DNA from: Candidatus Saccharimonadota bacterium
Lineage (GTDB): Bacteria; Patescibacteriota; Saccharimonadia; Saccharimonadales; Saccharimonadaceae
Direction of reading: 5' to 3'
Assembly (NCBI GenBank): GCA_017619315.1
Contig: JAFZSN010000002.1
Location: forward strand, 1-40,067
Length of the DNA: 40,067 nucleotides
Shown: one piece after another, positions 16,696 to 23,728 of the stretch
Layout: the number at the start of each line of letters is the position of its first letter
Numbering within the stretch: the first letter of the stretch is position 1
Made by a program: the position numbers and the translations under genes
Notes under the pieces: generated by a model
What the model saw: the letters and a program-made list of their open reading frames with translations, nothing else
What the model was told of the DNA's origin: nothing
Database searches by the model: none

Positions 16696-17583
16696 ATGGC
16701 AAAATCGAAGGTTTATTTTACTAAAGATATTACACCTGAGGGGTTGGCTCGGATCTATCATGCTTTGGGGGTCGAATTGCCTGGCAAAATTGGCATAAAG
16801 GTTTCTACTGGCGAGGCAGGCGCAAAAGGATATTTAAAAGCGGATCTGATTGGGCCTTTCGTTAAAAGTTTAGATGGTGTTATTGTTGAATGCAATACCG
16901 CCTATGATGGGAAAAGAACTACGGTCCAAGATCATTTGAAGGTGGCGAAAGAACATGGTTTTACATCTTTTGCAGAGGTGGACATTTTGGATGCTGATGG
17001 CGAATTCAAGATTCCGTTTGAAAAAGGGAAACATTTGAAATATGATATCGTGGGGACTCACTTTAATAATTATGATTCTTTTATAAACCTTGCGCATGGG
17101 AAAGGTCATTTGATGGGCGGGTTTGGCGCTAACCTTAAAAATCAATCTATTGGTTTTGCATCAAGGAATGGGAAGGCTTATATCCACTCCGCCGGTCGGA
17201 CTGAGGATCCGGATGTTGTGTGGAATGATTTGCCGGAGCAAATTGATTTTATTCATTCTATGGCAGAAGCCGCTACTGCTGTTTCGGATTATTTAAAAAA
17301 GCAAAAGAAGCCCATTGTATATATTACAGTGATGAACGCTTTGTCGCTTAGCTGTGACTGTGACGCGAATCAGGATGATCCTGTAATGTCGGATCTTGGC
17401 ATTGTTGCTTCAGTAGATGCCGTTTCGAACGACCAAGCGTTTATCGATATGGTTTGGGCTTCTTCGGAACCTGGTGCGAAAGACCTTCGAGAGCGCATTG
17501 ATTCTCGTCTTGGTCGCGAAATTCTTCCTTATGCCGAAGAGCTTGGCCTTGGCTCTCGTGATTATGAGTTGGTGACCTTGTGA
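16696..17583 (+). CDS. DUF362 domain protein
   Basis: This 295-residue protein aligns by eye with the DUF362 family: KVYFTKDITPEGLARI at the start, a GTHFNNYDSFINLAHGKGHLMGG-type core, and SCDCDANQDDPV with DLGIVASVDAVSNDQAF near the C terminus. Members often carry ferredoxin domains; none is present here. The CDC cysteines could bind metal. Biochemical function is unknown. The start is at the ATG after GAGGAG rather than 15 bases upstream inside ligA. It follows ligA by one base and is presumably co-transcribed. Confidence 0.85.
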   Translation: MAKSKVYFTKDITPEGLARIYHALGVELPGKIGIKVSTGEAGAKGYLKADLIGPFVKSLDGVIVECNTAYDGKRTTVQDHLKVAKEHGFTSFAEVDILDADGEFKIPFEKGKHLKYDIVGTHFNNYDSFINLAHGKGHLMGGFGANLKNQSIGFASRNGKAYIHSAGRTEDPDVVWNDLPEQIDFIHSMAEAATAVSDYLKKQKKPIVYITVMNALSLSCDCDANQDDPVMSDLGIVASVDAVSNDQAFIDMVWASSEPGAKDLRERIDSRLGREILPYAEELGLGSRDYELVTL

Positions 17584-17591
17584 TAGGTCGG

Positions 17592-17600
17592 TGATATAAT
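17592..17600 (+). promoter_or_regulatory. Promoter of the TfoX-like gene (leaderless)
   Basis: TGA-TATAAT (hexamer 17595-17600), seven bases before the ATG. Confidence 0.75.
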
Positions 17601-17607
17601 ATGTGTT

Positions 17608-17904
17608 ATGGCGAGCACTAAAGAATATCGTGATTATGTACTTGAGCAGTTGTCTGAGGTGCCAGATGTGACTTGCCGTCCAATGATGGGCGAGTTTTTA
17701 CTTTACTCGGGTGGGGTTCTATTTGGTGGTGTTTATGATGATCGTTTACTTTTAAAGATTGTTCCGGAAAACAGGGGGTTTGACATGTCGGAAGCCATTC
17801 CTTATGATGGTGCACGGCCGATGTATCTAGTGGAAGACGTTGACGATAGGGAAAAGGTGGCTGAGATAGTAAAAGCGACCGTGGAAGGGTTAGTTAAGGC
17901 TTAG
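17608..17904 (+). CDS. TfoX N-terminal domain protein
   Basis: This 98-residue protein is a single TfoX_N domain: RPMMGEFLLYSGGVLFGGVYDDRLLLK followed by a YDGARPMYLVEDVDD block (given as two motifs). In gamma-proteobacteria TfoX/Sxy activates competence genes, but the stand-alone N domain occurs widely without known function. Given that Saccharibacteria often carry competence systems, a link to DNA uptake is possible but not shown. It is monocistronic with a leaderless promoter and lies directly before the island boundary. Confidence 0.88.
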   Translation: MASTKEYRDYVLEQLSEVPDVTCRPMMGEFLLYSGGVLFGGVYDDRLLLKIVPENRGFDMSEAIPYDGARPMYLVEDVDDREKVAEIVKATVEGLVKA

Positions 17905-17905
17905 G

Positions 17906-17923
17906 TGGTGATGTGGCGGGAGT
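17906..17923 (+). repeat. Left island boundary: near-copy of the tRNA-Glu 3' end
   Basis: TGGTGATGTGGCGGGAGT matches the 19-base tRNA-Glu 3' end TGGTGATCTCGGCGGGAGT with one substitution and one deletion, in the same orientation as the copies at 23015 and 23097. It begins two bases after the TfoX stop codon. A related GCGGGAGTTAGC follows at 17933. It looks like a decayed attachment site. Confidence 0.5.
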
Positions 17924-17975
17924 AAGAATTTTGCGGGAGTTAGCCTCCGCTTCGCTCTGGCTATTCTTTGCGAGC

Positions 17976-18014
17976 GAACCCGCTACGCGGGTTCCGATTT
18001 CCTGTCGGAAATCG
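17976..18014. repeat. Two adjacent perfect hairpins
   Basis: GAACCCGC/GCGGGTTC with loop TAC, then CGATTTCC/GGAAATCG with loop TGTC, stacked end to end. The first arm resembles a tRNA T arm. Function unknown. Confidence 0.7.
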
Positions 18015-18020
18015 ACCAAG

Positions 18021-18056
18021 AAATAAAAATAAGACCCAAAGGTCTTCTTTTTATTT
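18021..18056. terminator. Bidirectional terminator at the left of the island
   Basis: AAGACC-CAAA-GGTCTT flanked by AAATAAAAAT and CTTTTTATTT. This is the same design as the terminators beside tRNA-Leu and tRNA-Glu. Confidence 0.75.
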
Positions 18057-18059
18057 CAT

Positions 18060-18117
18060 TGGTGAACCGCGTCCAATCGAATTGGAATATCCTCGTAGAG
18101 GACTTCTACCGAGTGAG
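18060..18117 (-). pseudogene. Possible tRNA relic
   Basis: On the minus strand this ends in CACCA directly before a terminator, as the tRNA genes here do. It contains a GGTAGAAG D-loop-like piece and two stems with three-base loops (TCCTC-TAC-GAGGA and TCCAAT-TCG-ATTGGA) where the anticodon and T arms would be. No pairing 5' acceptor strand exists. It is probably a decayed tRNA, but the evidence is thin. Confidence 0.3.
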
Positions 18118-18251
18118 GGGTATTATCAGTATTTTATATCCTACAAACTATATCCCCGGTCTCAATAGAATTGAAGAATACAACCTAAAGCATTAGCAGC
18201 CTGGACAACAGTAGTAATTATTCAACGGTATACTATTACGCTTGCATTTAC

Positions 18252-18280
18252 TTGATATTTTATTGATTCTACGCTATAAC
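18252..18280 (+). promoter_or_regulatory. Island operon promoter (leaderless)
   Basis: TTGATA (18252-18257), exactly 17 bases, then TATAAC (18275-18280), seven bases before the ATG at 18288. Confidence 0.7.
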
Positions 18281-18287
18281 TACATTT

Positions 18288-19223
18288 ATGGGTGACTACT
18301 ATTTGGACACTATTAATGATAGGGAAAAGAAATTAATTCTACAACTTCAGGAATTGCTTTTAATCGAAAGTGTCAACTTCTACAAAAAACGCGATATCCA
18401 TTGGCTCTCTGCCCCAGTAACTACTGGTGTTATTTCAAGCCCCATGGGCTTAGGTAGTGACTCCAAACCCGTAAAAATACTACTTGATGGGAAAGAAACA
18501 TATCTAGCTGACTCAATGCAGTTTTTGCTTGAATATGGCTGTAGGTTTTTTGAAAATGGATGTTGGTATATTATGCCGTCATTCCGCGGAGAGAAAATTG
18601 ACAAACGGCATTTGAAGCAATTCTTTCATAGTGAAGCTGAAATACCTGGTACGCTGAATGACGTAATGGATCTTGTTGATGAATATATAAAGCATCTATT
18701 GGTTAAGGCTCAGGAACTGGTTGGCAAACAAAAACACACAGATGTACTAGTTAAGAGTAAAATTCCACGAATTACCTTTGATGAGGCAGAGAAAATAATT
18801 GGTAAAGATAATCTAACTATCACCAAACATGGAAGACTCTTGAGCAATAGTGATGAGCAAAAATTAATTAAGCATTTCAATGGAGCAGTTTGGGTGATGG
18901 GCTACGATAGTATGACAGTACCGTTTTACCAGAAAAGCATAGGTAATTCCGCCCGCAACGCAGATTTATTATTAGGGATAGGCGAGACAGTAGGATGCGG
19001 TGAAAGATGGGCTAATGGGGCAGAGGTTTTGAAAACCTTAAAAACTCACAAAATATTACTAGAAGAGTATGAATGGTATATAAATATGAAAAACAGTTTT
19101 CCACTTCAAACCTCTGGGTTTGGGATGGGTGTTGAGCGATTTTTGTTGTTTATATTAGGGGAAAATGATATTCGTAATATGCAGGTTTTTAGAAGATTTA
19201 ATGATGGAAAGGATATCGTATGA
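18288..19223 (+). CDS. Class II aminoacyl-tRNA synthetase paralogue (Asp/Asn type, AsnA-like), no anticodon domain
   Basis: This 311-residue protein is a bare class II catalytic core of the AspRS/AsnRS/AsnA kind. Motif 2 is FRGEKIDKRHLKQFFHSE, with R100 the ATP-contacting Arg. Motif 3 is GFGMGVER at 277-284. DSMQFLLEY matches the YLAQSPQ region of AsxRS. An N-terminal OB anticodon domain is absent (AspRS is over 430 residues), so tRNA charging is unlikely; amino acid adenylation is expected. Asparagine synthesis (AsnA-like) or amino acid activation for a small-molecule pathway are the main options. It leads a four-gene operon with ATGA overlap. AT content is much higher than in flanking genes. 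Confidence 0.8.
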   Translation: MGDYYLDTINDREKKLILQLQELLLIESVNFYKKRDIHWLSAPVTTGVISSPMGLGSDSKPVKILLDGKETYLADSMQFLLEYGCRFFENGCWYIMPSFRGEKIDKRHLKQFFHSEAEIPGTLNDVMDLVDEYIKHLLVKAQELVGKQKHTDVLVKSKIPRITFDEAEKIIGKDNLTITKHGRLLSNSDEQKLIKHFNGAVWVMGYDSMTVPFYQKSIGNSARNADLLLGIGETVGCGERWANGAEVLKTLKTHKILLEEYEWYINMKNSFPLQTSGFGMGVERFLLFILGENDIRNMQVFRRFNDGKDIV

Positions 19224-20056
19224 AAAAAGAAAAATTTGATAGTTTTTTCAAGATACATTCTGAGAACGTTGATAATGCTAATGGCCAAGGTTTTTGGAAG
19301 TTATCTGATGAAATAGTAAAAAACTATTTACTTGAAATAATAAAAAACAGAAACAATGTTACTATAGTGGACTTCGGTGGTGGAACTGGTAGGTGGGCCA
19401 AAATACTTGACGGATATTTAACAAATTCTCATATTATTATTATAGATTTGTCTAAAGACATGCTCGGCGTGGCGGCAGCGAAAAAAGAAACCGGTGATTA
19501 TAAAAACCAAATCAGCTTGATAAACGCCGATATAGCCAATGTCCAGGAACTTGATGATGGGATAGCAGATTATATAATTAGTACATATAATCCGTTGAGT
19601 TTTGTAGATAATCCTCAAGACGTAATTAACGAAGCGTACCGCATAGTCAAGCAAAATGGTAAGGTGGCAATTACAACGCAAGCTTATTACAATGCTCTAT
19701 ATTCGAAAATCTTCAATTATCAGGCCGAGCCACAAGAACTTTTGCGTATCCAAAAAGACAAGAAATTGGTCTGGAACGATTTTGTGCCTGAGACTTGGCA
19801 ACTATCTCAAGAAGATATGGAAAATATGTTTGGGCTCGCTGGTTTTAAAAATATAGAATCTAGAGGCATAGCATGTGTGACTCAACCACAAGATGAAGAT
19901 TGGGATCAAACAAATGTAAAAATCGGAAAGCTTTCTAAAAAGCTAAATTCTGACCAGGAATTTTTCGATACTGTATTGCAATTAGAACTAGCTGTCGGTA
20001 AAGACCAGCAAGCCGTGAATCGTGGTATGAATATAATGACTATTGGAGAAAAATAA
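19220..20056 (+). CDS. Class I SAM-dependent methyltransferase (first)
   Basis: This 278-residue protein has the Rossmann SAM-binding motif I VDFGGGTGRW from residue 50, an acidic end to strand 2 (IIIDLSKDML), motif III around ISLINADIANV and the post-motif segment ADYIISTYNPLSFV. It resembles small-molecule methyltransferases of the UbiE/BioC type more than RNA or DNA enzymes, but the substrate is unknown. Its start overlaps the synthetase-like gene by four bases and its stop overlaps the next gene by one, so translation is coupled. Confidence 0.85.
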   Translation: MKKEKFDSFFKIHSENVDNANGQGFWKLSDEIVKNYLLEIIKNRNNVTIVDFGGGTGRWAKILDGYLTNSHIIIIDLSKDMLGVAAAKKETGDYKNQISLINADIANVQELDDGIADYIISTYNPLSFVDNPQDVINEAYRIVKQNGKVAITTQAYYNALYSKIFNYQAEPQELLRIQKDKKLVWNDFVPETWQLSQEDMENMFGLAGFKNIESRGIACVTQPQDEDWDQTNVKIGKLSKKLNSDQEFFDTVLQLELAVGKDQQAVNRGMNIMTIGEK

Positions 20057-20940
20057 TGAGTGCTGATTCAAAAAAATATGATTTTTTGAAAAAAACTAAT
20101 TCAGTTGAAGAATATGTCCCGCCAGATTATTATAATGAATTACTGAAGCCTTATGTATTTTCTGGAAAAACTGATCTTGATATTTTCAGAGAGTACTTAG
20201 AAAATTTGAACGAAGCACACAACGTTCTAGAGCTTTGTTCTGGCAGTGGAAGAGTTACAGATGTCGCTATAAGAACTTTGCCTAATGCTGACCTTACATT
20301 AAGTGATTTAAGTCAGAGAATGTTAAATTATACGAAAGAGAGATTTAAAAGATCGAACGTAGTGGATTATCTGCAAGGTGATGCAGTGGAGATAGCTAGT
20401 AAGCTTGACGGTCAATATGATTTAATTTACACATTGTGGGGGTTTTCGCATTCCGTTCATCAACATGTTCATAAAAGTGGGATCGAAAAAACGAAAAAAA
20501 TACTCAGAGCATCGCTAGAAAAAATGTTCAAAAATAACCTGAGACAAGGCGGCAGTTTTTATCTGGTACATTTTGATTCGATGTCAGACGAACAAAGGAT
20601 CCTCATGCGTCAATGGCAGAGGGTGTATCCAGCCTTTTCGGATATTTCTACGCAAACCCCATCAAAACAAATGATTGACGAGATATTGCATGATCTAGAT
20701 AACCGTAATGTTATAACGCTAGCGGAAAAACATTTAGTTGGTGATCCTATAATGTATGAAGACGAGAATACGCTATTAGAGATATTCTTAAACTTTCATC
20801 TAGAAACATATTTTAACAATTTAGATTGTCTGCCAACCGTAATAGATGACATAAGAAATTGTATCAAACAATACAAAAACCCAGACGGAACTTACTCTAT
20901 TGGAACTGGGTGTTATATTTACGAGGTAAAAAAGAGGTAG
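20056..20940 (+). CDS. Class I SAM-dependent methyltransferase (second)
   Basis: This 294-residue protein has motif I VLELCSGSGRV (V57 onward), acidic motif II LTLSDLSQRML, motif III YLQGDAVEIA and DLIYTLWGFSHSVHQHVH at motif IV. A long insertion and a C-terminal half rich in aromatic and acidic residues distinguish it from the preceding methyltransferase; the two are not close duplicates. Two different methyl transfers, or a heteromeric enzyme, are possible. It begins on the last base of the preceding stop codon and ends one base before the peptidase gene. Confidence 0.85.
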   Translation: MSADSKKYDFLKKTNSVEEYVPPDYYNELLKPYVFSGKTDLDIFREYLENLNEAHNVLELCSGSGRVTDVAIRTLPNADLTLSDLSQRMLNYTKERFKRSNVVDYLQGDAVEIASKLDGQYDLIYTLWGFSHSVHQHVHKSGIEKTKKILRASLEKMFKNNLRQGGSFYLVHFDSMSDEQRILMRQWQRVYPAFSDISTQTPSKQMIDEILHDLDNRNVITLAEKHLVGDPIMYEDENTLLEIFLNFHLETYFNNLDCLPTVIDDIRNCIKQYKNPDGTYSIGTGCYIYEVKKR

Positions 20941-20941
20941 A

Positions 20942-21946
20942 ATGGGCGATTTAATAATACCAGAAGGATTAAGGGTTGGTGATACAATTGGTATTATTTG
21001 TCCTTCCGCCGGAATTAACCCAAAAGCTGAACATAGAATACAAAATGCTATAAAATGTTTAACGAAAATGGGATATAAAACCAAAGTAGGTAAACATTTA
21101 GTGTCTGACGGTTATACTGCTGGTTCTATAGAAGAGCGTGTTGATGATATACATAGTATGTTTGCTGATTCGGAAGTAAAAGCTATAATAGCGGCTATCG
21201 GTGGTAACCACTGCGACCATTTGTTGAGATTTATTGACTACGATTTGATTTGTCGAAACCCGAAAATTTTTTCTGGATATTCTGATATCACGGTTTTACA
21301 TTATGCGTTTCAGACGAAAGCGGGGTTGGCTACTTATTATGGGCCTTGCGCCGCAACGCAATTTGCTGAATTTCCAGATATCTTACCTTATACTAAACAG
21401 AGTTTTCTTGATGCAGCAAACATAAGACCAAACGAGCGAATAATCCGTCCTTCAAAAACTTGGACTGATGAGTTTTTGGATTGGTTTCAGAAATTAGACA
21501 TGGTCCGTGCTAGAAAGCAACAAAAAAACCACGGATATCAATGGTTAAAAGAAGGGTTTGGGGTTGGGGAGGCCCTACCGGCTTGTAATTTTTCCGTGAA
21601 TAGATTAGCTGGAACCGAATATTGGGTTGAGCCCGATGGAAAGATTGTGTTCTTGGATTTAGTGCTAGATTCATTGAATTATGCTCTGCTAGATGCAAGC
21701 TTAACCGATTTGTTCAATATTGGATTTTTTGACCATCTAAATGGATTAGTGATTGGGCGTCCATGCGGATTTACCCAGGATGAGGTGAAAAAAGTTTATG
21801 ATAGAATTTTAAGTTTTGCAGAAGGAATGAAGTACCCAATTGTAGCTAACTTTGATTTAGGACACACAGACCCTATTAATACCATTAGATATGGACAAAA
21901 GATCGAAATCGATTCTAAGAAAAATAAGATTGTTCTATATAAATAA
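20942..21946 (+). CDS. S66 family serine peptidase, MccF/LD-carboxypeptidase type
   Basis: This 334-residue protein is an S66 peptidase. The nucleophile is S114 in SGYSDIT, the oxyanion region is AAIGGNHCDHLL, and the catalytic His is H308 in DLGHTDPINT. The long middle segment with PSKTWTDEFLDWF and GTEYW is typical of the MccF subgroup, which hydrolyses aminoacyl-nucleotide antibiotics such as processed microcin C, rather than of LdcA, which trims peptidoglycan. The usual catalytic Glu in FLE is Asp here (D239 in VFLDL). There is no signal peptide, so it acts in the cytosol, as an immunity enzyme would. An LdcA-like role cannot be excluded. Confidence 0.85.
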   Translation: MGDLIIPEGLRVGDTIGIICPSAGINPKAEHRIQNAIKCLTKMGYKTKVGKHLVSDGYTAGSIEERVDDIHSMFADSEVKAIIAAIGGNHCDHLLRFIDYDLICRNPKIFSGYSDITVLHYAFQTKAGLATYYGPCAATQFAEFPDILPYTKQSFLDAANIRPNERIIRPSKTWTDEFLDWFQKLDMVRARKQQKNHGYQWLKEGFGVGEALPACNFSVNRLAGTEYWVEPDGKIVFLDLVLDSLNYALLDASLTDLFNIGFFDHLNGLVIGRPCGFTQDEVKKVYDRILSFAEGMKYPIVANFDLGHTDPINTIRYGQKIEIDSKKNKIVLYK

Positions 21947-21970
21947 GCCGCCCTTAACTGAGCGGCTTAT
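21943..21970. terminator. Hairpin between the convergent island genes
   Basis: ATAAGCCGC (21943-21951) and GCGGCTTAT (21962-21970) form a perfect 9-bp stem that overlaps both stop codons. The minus-strand side is followed by TTTATATAG, the plus side has no T run. It probably separates the two transcripts. Confidence 0.55.
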
Positions 21971-22865
21971 AGAGTTTGGAAAGACGTTTTTGAATCGATA
22001 ATAACTTCTTATAATCGTAGAATAATTGACCTGGGGTCACTAACTCCGGTGAAAAATCTTCAAGTGCATCGCTAAATGATAGATACAATTTTTCGGATTT
22101 CCCAGTAATGGTGCCGTACAAATAGCTACGAATGGCGTCCAAAGATACACCAGTTGTTACGATATCATTAATGCTTGGCAATTTTTGGTTGCTTGTTATT
22201 ATTTTGGTATAAAGATATTTCGGCTTACTAAAACCAAGCACATTGTTTAACATTGTCTGGGGGACTTGGTTGTCAATTTTGTCCTTAGCCCTTACAATGT
22301 GAGTTACTTTTAAAAGCTCATCGTCAACAGTGCTAGTAAAATGCCATAGGAATCTTTGCCCATGATTAACCAAAATTGGGAAATATAAGTTAGGCATAAC
22401 TTTTTCAATTGAAACGGTTCGAGTTGCTTTCCCCTGATATGGAACATTGATGTTGTTACCATATAAGTCGATATACTTACGAGCGTCAAAGTATGAAGCA
22501 TCTTCCTTATTGAATAAAAACCCTCTATCTTTTAAGATATCAAAATATTTATGGTAGATGCTTTGTCTTTGTGATTCAACAATCGCTGGGACAAAATTTG
22601 TCCCAACCTTGGTAGCACCGACTTCGTGTTCAGAAAAATCATAGAAAAACTGCGGACTAATCAAGGAAGTCATGTCATCAATCATTTTATCAATATCGGC
22701 CATGTGAAGAGGGTTAGTATCGTCAATTCTTAAAAACGTTTTTCCTTTGGAATATTGGGCAACAAATACACTGACTAAAAATGACCTGTAGACCCCTATA
22801 TGCTGCTCTGATGAAAATGGTGATATACCAACTCTGGTAATTATCGTTTTTTTCACGTTTATCAC
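21954..22865 (-). CDS. Class I GluRS/GlnRS-like synthetase paralogue, no anticodon domain
   Basis: This 303-residue protein resembles the catalytic half of GluRS/GlnRS. It has ISPFSSEQHIGVYR with the HIGH-type HIGV at 22-25, FLRIDDTNP (GluRS has LRIEDTD, GlnRS LRFDDTNP), and the TVDDELLKVTHIVRAKD block matching VVDDxLMxITHVIRGED. The anticodon-binding domain is missing, as in GluQ. The KMSKS position reads KLPSIND, so ATP handling may be altered. Glutamate activation for a non-translational purpose is the leading guess. The start is GTG after GGGAAGG; a second in-frame GTG nine bases downstream is also possible. It faces the MccF-like gene tail to tail. Confidence 0.8.
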   Translation of the reverse strand: MINVKKTIITRVGISPFSSEQHIGVYRSFLVSVFVAQYSKGKTFLRIDDTNPLHMADIDKMIDDMTSLISPQFFYDFSEHEVGATKVGTNFVPAIVESQRQSIYHKYFDILKDRGFLFNKEDASYFDARKYIDLYGNNINVPYQGKATRTVSIEKVMPNLYFPILVNHGQRFLWHFTSTVDDELLKVTHIVRAKDKIDNQVPQTMLNNVLGFSKPKYLYTKIITSNQKLPSINDIVTTGVSLDAIRSYLYGTITGKSEKLYLSFSDALEDFSPELVTPGQLFYDYKKLLSIQKRLSKLYKPLS

Positions 22866-22912
22866 ATCCTTCCCTTATTAATGAACTATAGGTCAAATGG
22901 CTTATTATCTTA

Positions 22913-22921
22913 ATTATAGCA
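22913..22921 (-). promoter_or_regulatory. Promoter of the GluRS-like gene
   Basis: Minus-strand TGC-TATAAT (hexamer 22918-22913), predicting a leader of about 40 bases with GGGAAGG as ribosome site. Confidence 0.6.
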
Positions 22922-23014
22922 TAAAAACCGATTTACGCCAATTATCCTCTCTGGAAAGACTCTTCTCCTTATTTACAACAAAAAAAGAGTTCTGCGATGG
23001 CAGCAACTCCGGTG

Positions 23015-23033
23015 TGGTGATCTCGGCGGGAGT
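23015..23033 (+). repeat. Extra copy of the tRNA-Glu 3' end (att-like)
   Basis: TGGTGATCTCGGCGGGAGT is identical to 23097-23115, the 3' end of tRNA-Glu, in direct orientation 82 bases away. It lies on the island side of the tRNA. A near copy is at 17906. Confidence 0.8.
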
Positions 23034-23055
23034 AGCTTCGCTTCTCCCTTCTCGT

Positions 23056-23101
23056 CACCAAACAAAAAATAAGCTCTGGCGAGCTTCTTTTTTATTTGGT
23101 G
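23056..23101. terminator. tRNA-Glu terminator
   Basis: AAGCTC-TGGC-GAGCTT with A and T tracts on either side. The outer arms (CACCAAA and TTTGGTG) extend the inverted repeat into the tRNA CCA end. It can act on both strands. Confidence 0.8.
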
Positions 23102-23171
23102 ATCTCGGCGGGAGTCGAACCCGCGTTGTCGGGATGAAAACCCGATGTACTAACCGTTATACTACGAGACC
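23097..23171 (-). tRNA. tRNA-Glu (anticodon UUC)
   Basis: Acceptor GGTCTCG/CGAGATC with one G-T pair, discriminator A, encoded CCA. Anticodon stem TCGGG/CCCGA with loop TTTTCAT; anticodon at 23138-23136. T arm GCGGG-TTCGACT-CCCGC is normal. Its 3' end is the sequence repeated at 23015 and, imperfectly, at 17906. Confidence 0.96.
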
Positions 23172-23195
23172 ATATTGCGAGATCGCAGTGTATAT

Positions 23196-23204
23196 ATTAT
23201 AGCA
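23196..23204 (-). promoter_or_regulatory. Promoter of tRNA-Glu
   Basis: Minus-strand TGC-TATAAT (hexamer 23201-23196), 24 bases before the tRNA. Confidence 0.65.
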
Positions 23205-23210
23205 AATTTA

Positions 23211-23684
23211 TCAGAAATTACAAGAGTAGGTGATCTTGGTGTGGAAGGAATCTTTGTCGTAGGGTGAGTCGGGGAAGAATTGGATGATGGTTTTGTTTTC
23301 ATCGCAAGCCTCGCGGAGGAATTTGGCGTCTTCGGTGTCTCTGTAGGCTTCGTGCAGTAATATTTGGCGAAGGAAGATGTGAGAGAAGCCTCTTTCGGCG
23401 TAGACTTTCATTGCTTCTTCTAAGTTGTTGCTGTCGAATTTGCCAGAATTAATAAAGTCGCTGTACAAATGGTTTTTGTAATAGTCTTCGGCTAGAGAAT
23501 CTAGTTTTTGTTTGGTGAGATTTTCTTCACTAAAGATAAGCGGGATGGCGAGAGCAATAATTACGAGAAGCATAGCGGCGACAATGATAATGATGGAAAT
23601 CTTTTTGAAGGGAGTGCTATTTTTAGATTTTTTTGCAGCGGAAGAGCGGGCTTTGCCGCTGGAAGAAATTGTTTTTTGCTTCAT
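23211..23684 (-). CDS. Small single-pass membrane protein of unknown function
   Basis: This 157-residue protein has a basic N-terminal tail (about 27 residues, with SSAAKKSKN), one strong membrane helix (about 29-50) and an outside C-terminal domain of about 105 residues. That domain is rich in Tyr, Glu and Asp, with a helical repeat-like segment (AMKVYAERGFSHIFLRQILL). Two cysteines near the C terminus (C-DENK and YSCNF) could form a disulfide. I do not recognise the family. The TAATAT -10 box lies six bases before the ATG. Confidence 0.75.
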   Translation of the reverse strand: MKQKTISSSGKARSSAAKKSKNSTPFKKISIIIIVAAMLLVIIALAIPLIFSEENLTKQKLDSLAEDYYKNHLYSDFINSGKFDSNNLEEAMKVYAERGFSHIFLRQILLHEAYRDTEDAKFLREACDENKTIIQFFPDSPYDKDSFHTKITYSCNF

Positions 23685-23690
23685 ACAAGT

Positions 23691-23722
23691 ATATTACCAT
23701 ATTATAAAACTTATGGTAAGAT
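23691..23722. promoter_or_regulatory. Divergent leaderless promoters of the 23211 gene and pyk
   Basis: Minus strand TGG-TAATAT (hexamer 23696-23691) and plus strand TGG-TAAGAT (hexamer 23717-23722). Each hexamer is six bases from its own ATG; the whole intergenic space is 44 bases. Confidence 0.65.
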
Positions 23723-23728
23723 ATAGGT

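Larger units (their letters stand above)
17924..18287. other. Gene-free island margin rich in hairpins
   Basis: No convincing gene is present. The stretch contains two strong hairpins (17976-17994 and 17995-18014), a bidirectional terminator (18021-18056), a tRNA-like relic (18060-18117) and about 100 AT-rich bases leading to the island promoter at 18252. An open frame across 17968-18168 has no family resemblance and runs through the hairpins. Confidence 0.7.
22866..23096. other. Right island margin
   Basis: No gene is seen. It contains the promoter of the GluRS-like gene, a 19-base copy of the tRNA-Glu 3' end, a GGGAG-to-CTCCC hairpin and the tRNA-Glu terminator. An open frame here merely reads through the tRNA. 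Confidence 0.7.

Noticed and set aside
17968..18168. Open frame of 66 codons in the island margin
   Set aside because: It crosses two hairpins, a terminator and a tRNA-like relic, and has no ribosome site or family.
17924..23014. Search for an integrase or relaxase that would make the island a self-mobile element
   Set aside because: All long open frames in the interval are accounted for by five metabolic-type genes; none shows integrase or recombinase motifs.
22897..23202. Open frame of 101 codons on the plus strand
   Set aside because: It reads through the antisense of tRNA-Glu and its terminator and has no recognisable domain.
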